A DNA stretch of 32,833 nt from Longilinea sp035560795 (lineage in GTDB: Bacteria > Chloroflexota > Anaerolineae > Anaerolineales > Anaerolineaceae), in the NCBI GenBank assembly GCA_035560795.1, contig DATMYV010000026.1:1-32833 (forward strand). The letters are read 5' to 3'. Position 1 is the stretch's first letter; every line of letters starts with the position of its first letter. The notes under the pieces were generated by a model. The model saw nothing but the letters and a program-made list of their open reading frames with translations. It was not told where the DNA came from and made no database searches. Of the stretch, positions 31,995-32,833 are shown piece after piece. The position numbers and the translations under genes were made by a program.

Positions 31995-32345
31995 CTAAAC
32001 TGCTTTCGCTTTTTCGACGACTGCCGCAAATGCCTGCGGATCGCGTACTGCAATATCGGCCAGCATCTTGCGGTTAAGCAGTATGTTCGCCTTGCGCAGT
32101 CCGTTAATCAGGCGGCTGTAAGCTACGCCGTTGGCGCGGGCAGCCGCATTGATGCGAACGATCCACAAACGGCGCAAGTCACGCTTGCGGGTGCGGCGGT
32201 CGCGTGTTGCATACCAAAGGCTCTTCAGCATGGCCTGGTTGGCACGGCGGAACTGGAAATGGCGGGTTCCGCGCTGACCCTTGGTAAAATTCAATACTTT
32301 CTTGTGGCGCAGATGGCCTGACGGGCCACCCTTTACACGGGACAT
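31995..32345 (-). CDS. rplT: 50S ribosomal protein L20
   Basis: A 116-residue ribosomal protein needed early in large-subunit assembly; in several bacteria it also regulates its own operon. Family features are MSRVKGG at the N-terminus, a long basic stretch with SLWYATRDRRTRKRDLRRLWI, then the globular end INAAARANG..YS.LI.GL and LNRKMLADIAV. Normal length. GGAG lies 7-9 nt before the ATG. It follows rpmI by 99 nt, a gap that contains a small hairpin. It is terminated by a strong hairpin. Confidence 0.97.
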   Translation of the reverse strand: MSRVKGGPSGHLRHKKVLNFTKGQRGTRHFQFRRANQAMLKSLWYATRDRRTRKRDLRRLWIVRINAAARANGVAYSRLINGLRKANILLNRKMLADIAVRDPQAFAAVVEKAKAV

Positions 32346-32375
32346 GTGCTACTCCTTTGCAAACCCCTGGACGTC

Positions 32376-32390
32376 AGTGTCATAGACACT
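32376..32390 (-). other. Small hairpin in rpmI-rplT gap
   Basis: A 6-bp stem AGTGTC/GACACT with a 3-nt loop lies 30 nt before rplT. It could be part of an L20 autoregulatory site; evidence is weak. Confidence 0.25.
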
Positions 32391-32444
32391 TGTTGAAAAC
32401 ACCCAACGGCCGCACAAAAATGAATGGATGCGATTGGCTTCTGC

Positions 32445-32675
32445 CTACTTGCCCATGTTGGGGGCAAGCCGGCGGACGCGCTTGATGATCGATTCGCCTT
32501 GGACGACGACCATCTCAGTGAACAGCGCTTTGGTGCGCTTGGAAGTGCGGCGGCGCAGATGGCTCTTGCCACCCTTTGTGCGCACCAGCACGCCCGACCC
32601 GGTCAGGCGGAACCGTTTGGAGGTTGCCTTATGGGTCTTCAGTTTTACTTTTCCGTCTTTCTGCTTACGGGGCAC
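32445..32675 (-). CDS. rpmI: 50S ribosomal protein L35
   Basis: A 76-residue basic ribosomal protein. The core KLKTHKATSKRFRLTGSG and the later KSHLRRRTSKRTK match the L35 family. It starts with GTG, and GAGGAG lies 7 nt upstream. The start adds about eight residues (MPRKQKDG) before the usual KxKTH opening, and the total is about ten residues longer than typical. Gene order infC-rpmI-rplT is the common one. Confidence 0.95.
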   Translation of the reverse strand: MPRKQKDGKVKLKTHKATSKRFRLTGSGVLVRTKGGKSHLRRRTSKRTKALFTEMVVVQGESIIKRVRRLAPNMGK

Positions 32676-32692
32676 AGCGTACTCCTCTCGAT

Positions 32693-32724
32693 AAAAATCC
32701 GCGGTTTTTTGACGCGCGACCGCG
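32693..32724 (-). terminator. Candidate attenuator in infC-rpmI gap
   Basis: Minus-strand stem CGCGGT/ACCGCG (32719-32724 with 32700-32705) and a 13-nt loop are followed by GATTTTT. The stem is short but GC-rich. Its upstream arm lies immediately after the internal -10, at the predicted transcript start. Confidence 0.5.
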
Positions 32725-32725
32725 T

Positions 32726-32753
32726 ATTATACCATAAAATCAGACCTCTTCAA
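32726..32753 (-). promoter_or_regulatory. Internal extended -10 promoter for rpmI-rplT
   Basis: Minus strand TTGAAG (32748-32753), a 16-bp spacer and a perfect TATAAT (32726-32731) with an upstream TGG giving an extended -10. It lies just after the infC stop codon. Confidence 0.62.
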
Positions 32754-32766
32754 TTGAGTTGACGAA

Positions 32767-32833
32767 TTATTCCGCAGCGGACGCAGGGGCTTCGATTTTG
32801 GCGTCGCTCTTTGCTTCGCCCTCTGACTTTTTC
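32767..32833 (-). CDS. infC: C-terminal tail of translation initiation factor IF-3 (partial)
   Basis: Only the last 21 codons are in the window, ending in TAA at 32767-32769. The tail is rich in Lys, Glu and Ala (EGEAKSDAKIEAPASAAE). Such a tail is not diagnostic. The identity is inferred from the conserved infC-rpmI-rplT order; some IF-3 proteins carry charged C-terminal extensions of this kind. Confidence 0.65.
   Translation of the reverse strand, partial: KKSEGEAKSDAKIEAPASAAE

Noticed and set aside
1..32833. CRISPR arrays, tRNA or rRNA genes, integrases and transposases
   Set aside because: No regularly spaced repeats, clover-leaf sequences or recombinase motifs were found in the intergenic regions or reading frames.

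Overview
The window looks like chromosomal DNA of a bacterium of the phylum Chloroflexota, most likely class Anaerolineae. This is inferred from gene content and style. Many exported proteins carry a lipobox or a single N-terminal anchor followed by a Pro/Thr-rich linker of the TPTPT type. There are secreted NBR1-domain lipoproteins and LysM-M23 peptidases, TPR proteins with one membrane anchor, a BMP-type nucleoside importer, and a CIRCE-controlled groES-groEL. No phage, insertion sequence, CRISPR array, tRNA or rRNA was seen. All 29 genes look intact except one cut by the window edge.

Layout. (1) 1-11.3 kb is a surface and information-processing block. An NBR1-domain lipoprotein, a secreted three-repeat protein, a LysM-M23 peptidase, a Memo-family protein and priA lie on the + strand. 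They converge on a second LysM-M23 peptidase, rho and a second NBR1-domain lipoprotein on the - strand. The two paralog pairs are therefore arranged as mirror images around Memo-priA. (2) 11.4-14.7 kb (-) is an ABC-2 exporter operon with one ATPase and two permeases. (3) 14.8-20.2 kb (-) is a nucleoside-type importer: binding lipoprotein, twin-domain ATPase and two permeases, with a strong terminator after the binding-protein gene. (4) 20.4-22.6 kb (-) holds an MFS transporter and trmD. (5) 22.7-29.2 kb (+) holds two adjacent TPR membrane proteins, CIRCE-groES-groEL, a parvulin-type lipoprotein foldase and an anchored protein of unknown function. (6) 29.3-31.9 kb (-) is a compact macrodomain, SpoU methyltransferase and DUF711 operon. 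(7) 32.0-32.8 kb (-) is infC(end)-rpmI-rplT.

The genes fall into three functional themes. The first is cell-envelope maintenance and surface proteins (M23 peptidases, lipoproteins, TPR proteins, foldase). The second is transport (ABC export, nucleoside import, MFS). The third is core information processing (PriA, Rho, TrmD, SpoU, L20, L35, IF-3, GroE). Regulation can be read in unusual detail: a perfect CIRCE, several good sigma-A promoters, many strong intrinsic terminators including bidirectional ones between convergent genes, an inverted repeat at the bmp promoter, and a probable attenuator with a nested promoter before rpmI.

No clearly new defence or biosynthetic system was found. The observations most worth a second look are the mirrored paralog architecture, three genes whose promoters place the transcript start at or within about two bases of the start codon, the infC-rpmI terminator overlapped by a promoter, the three-repeat secreted protein of unknown fold, and the rho-peptidase translational overlap. 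Promoter, operator and attenuator calls are read by eye and have not been tested.
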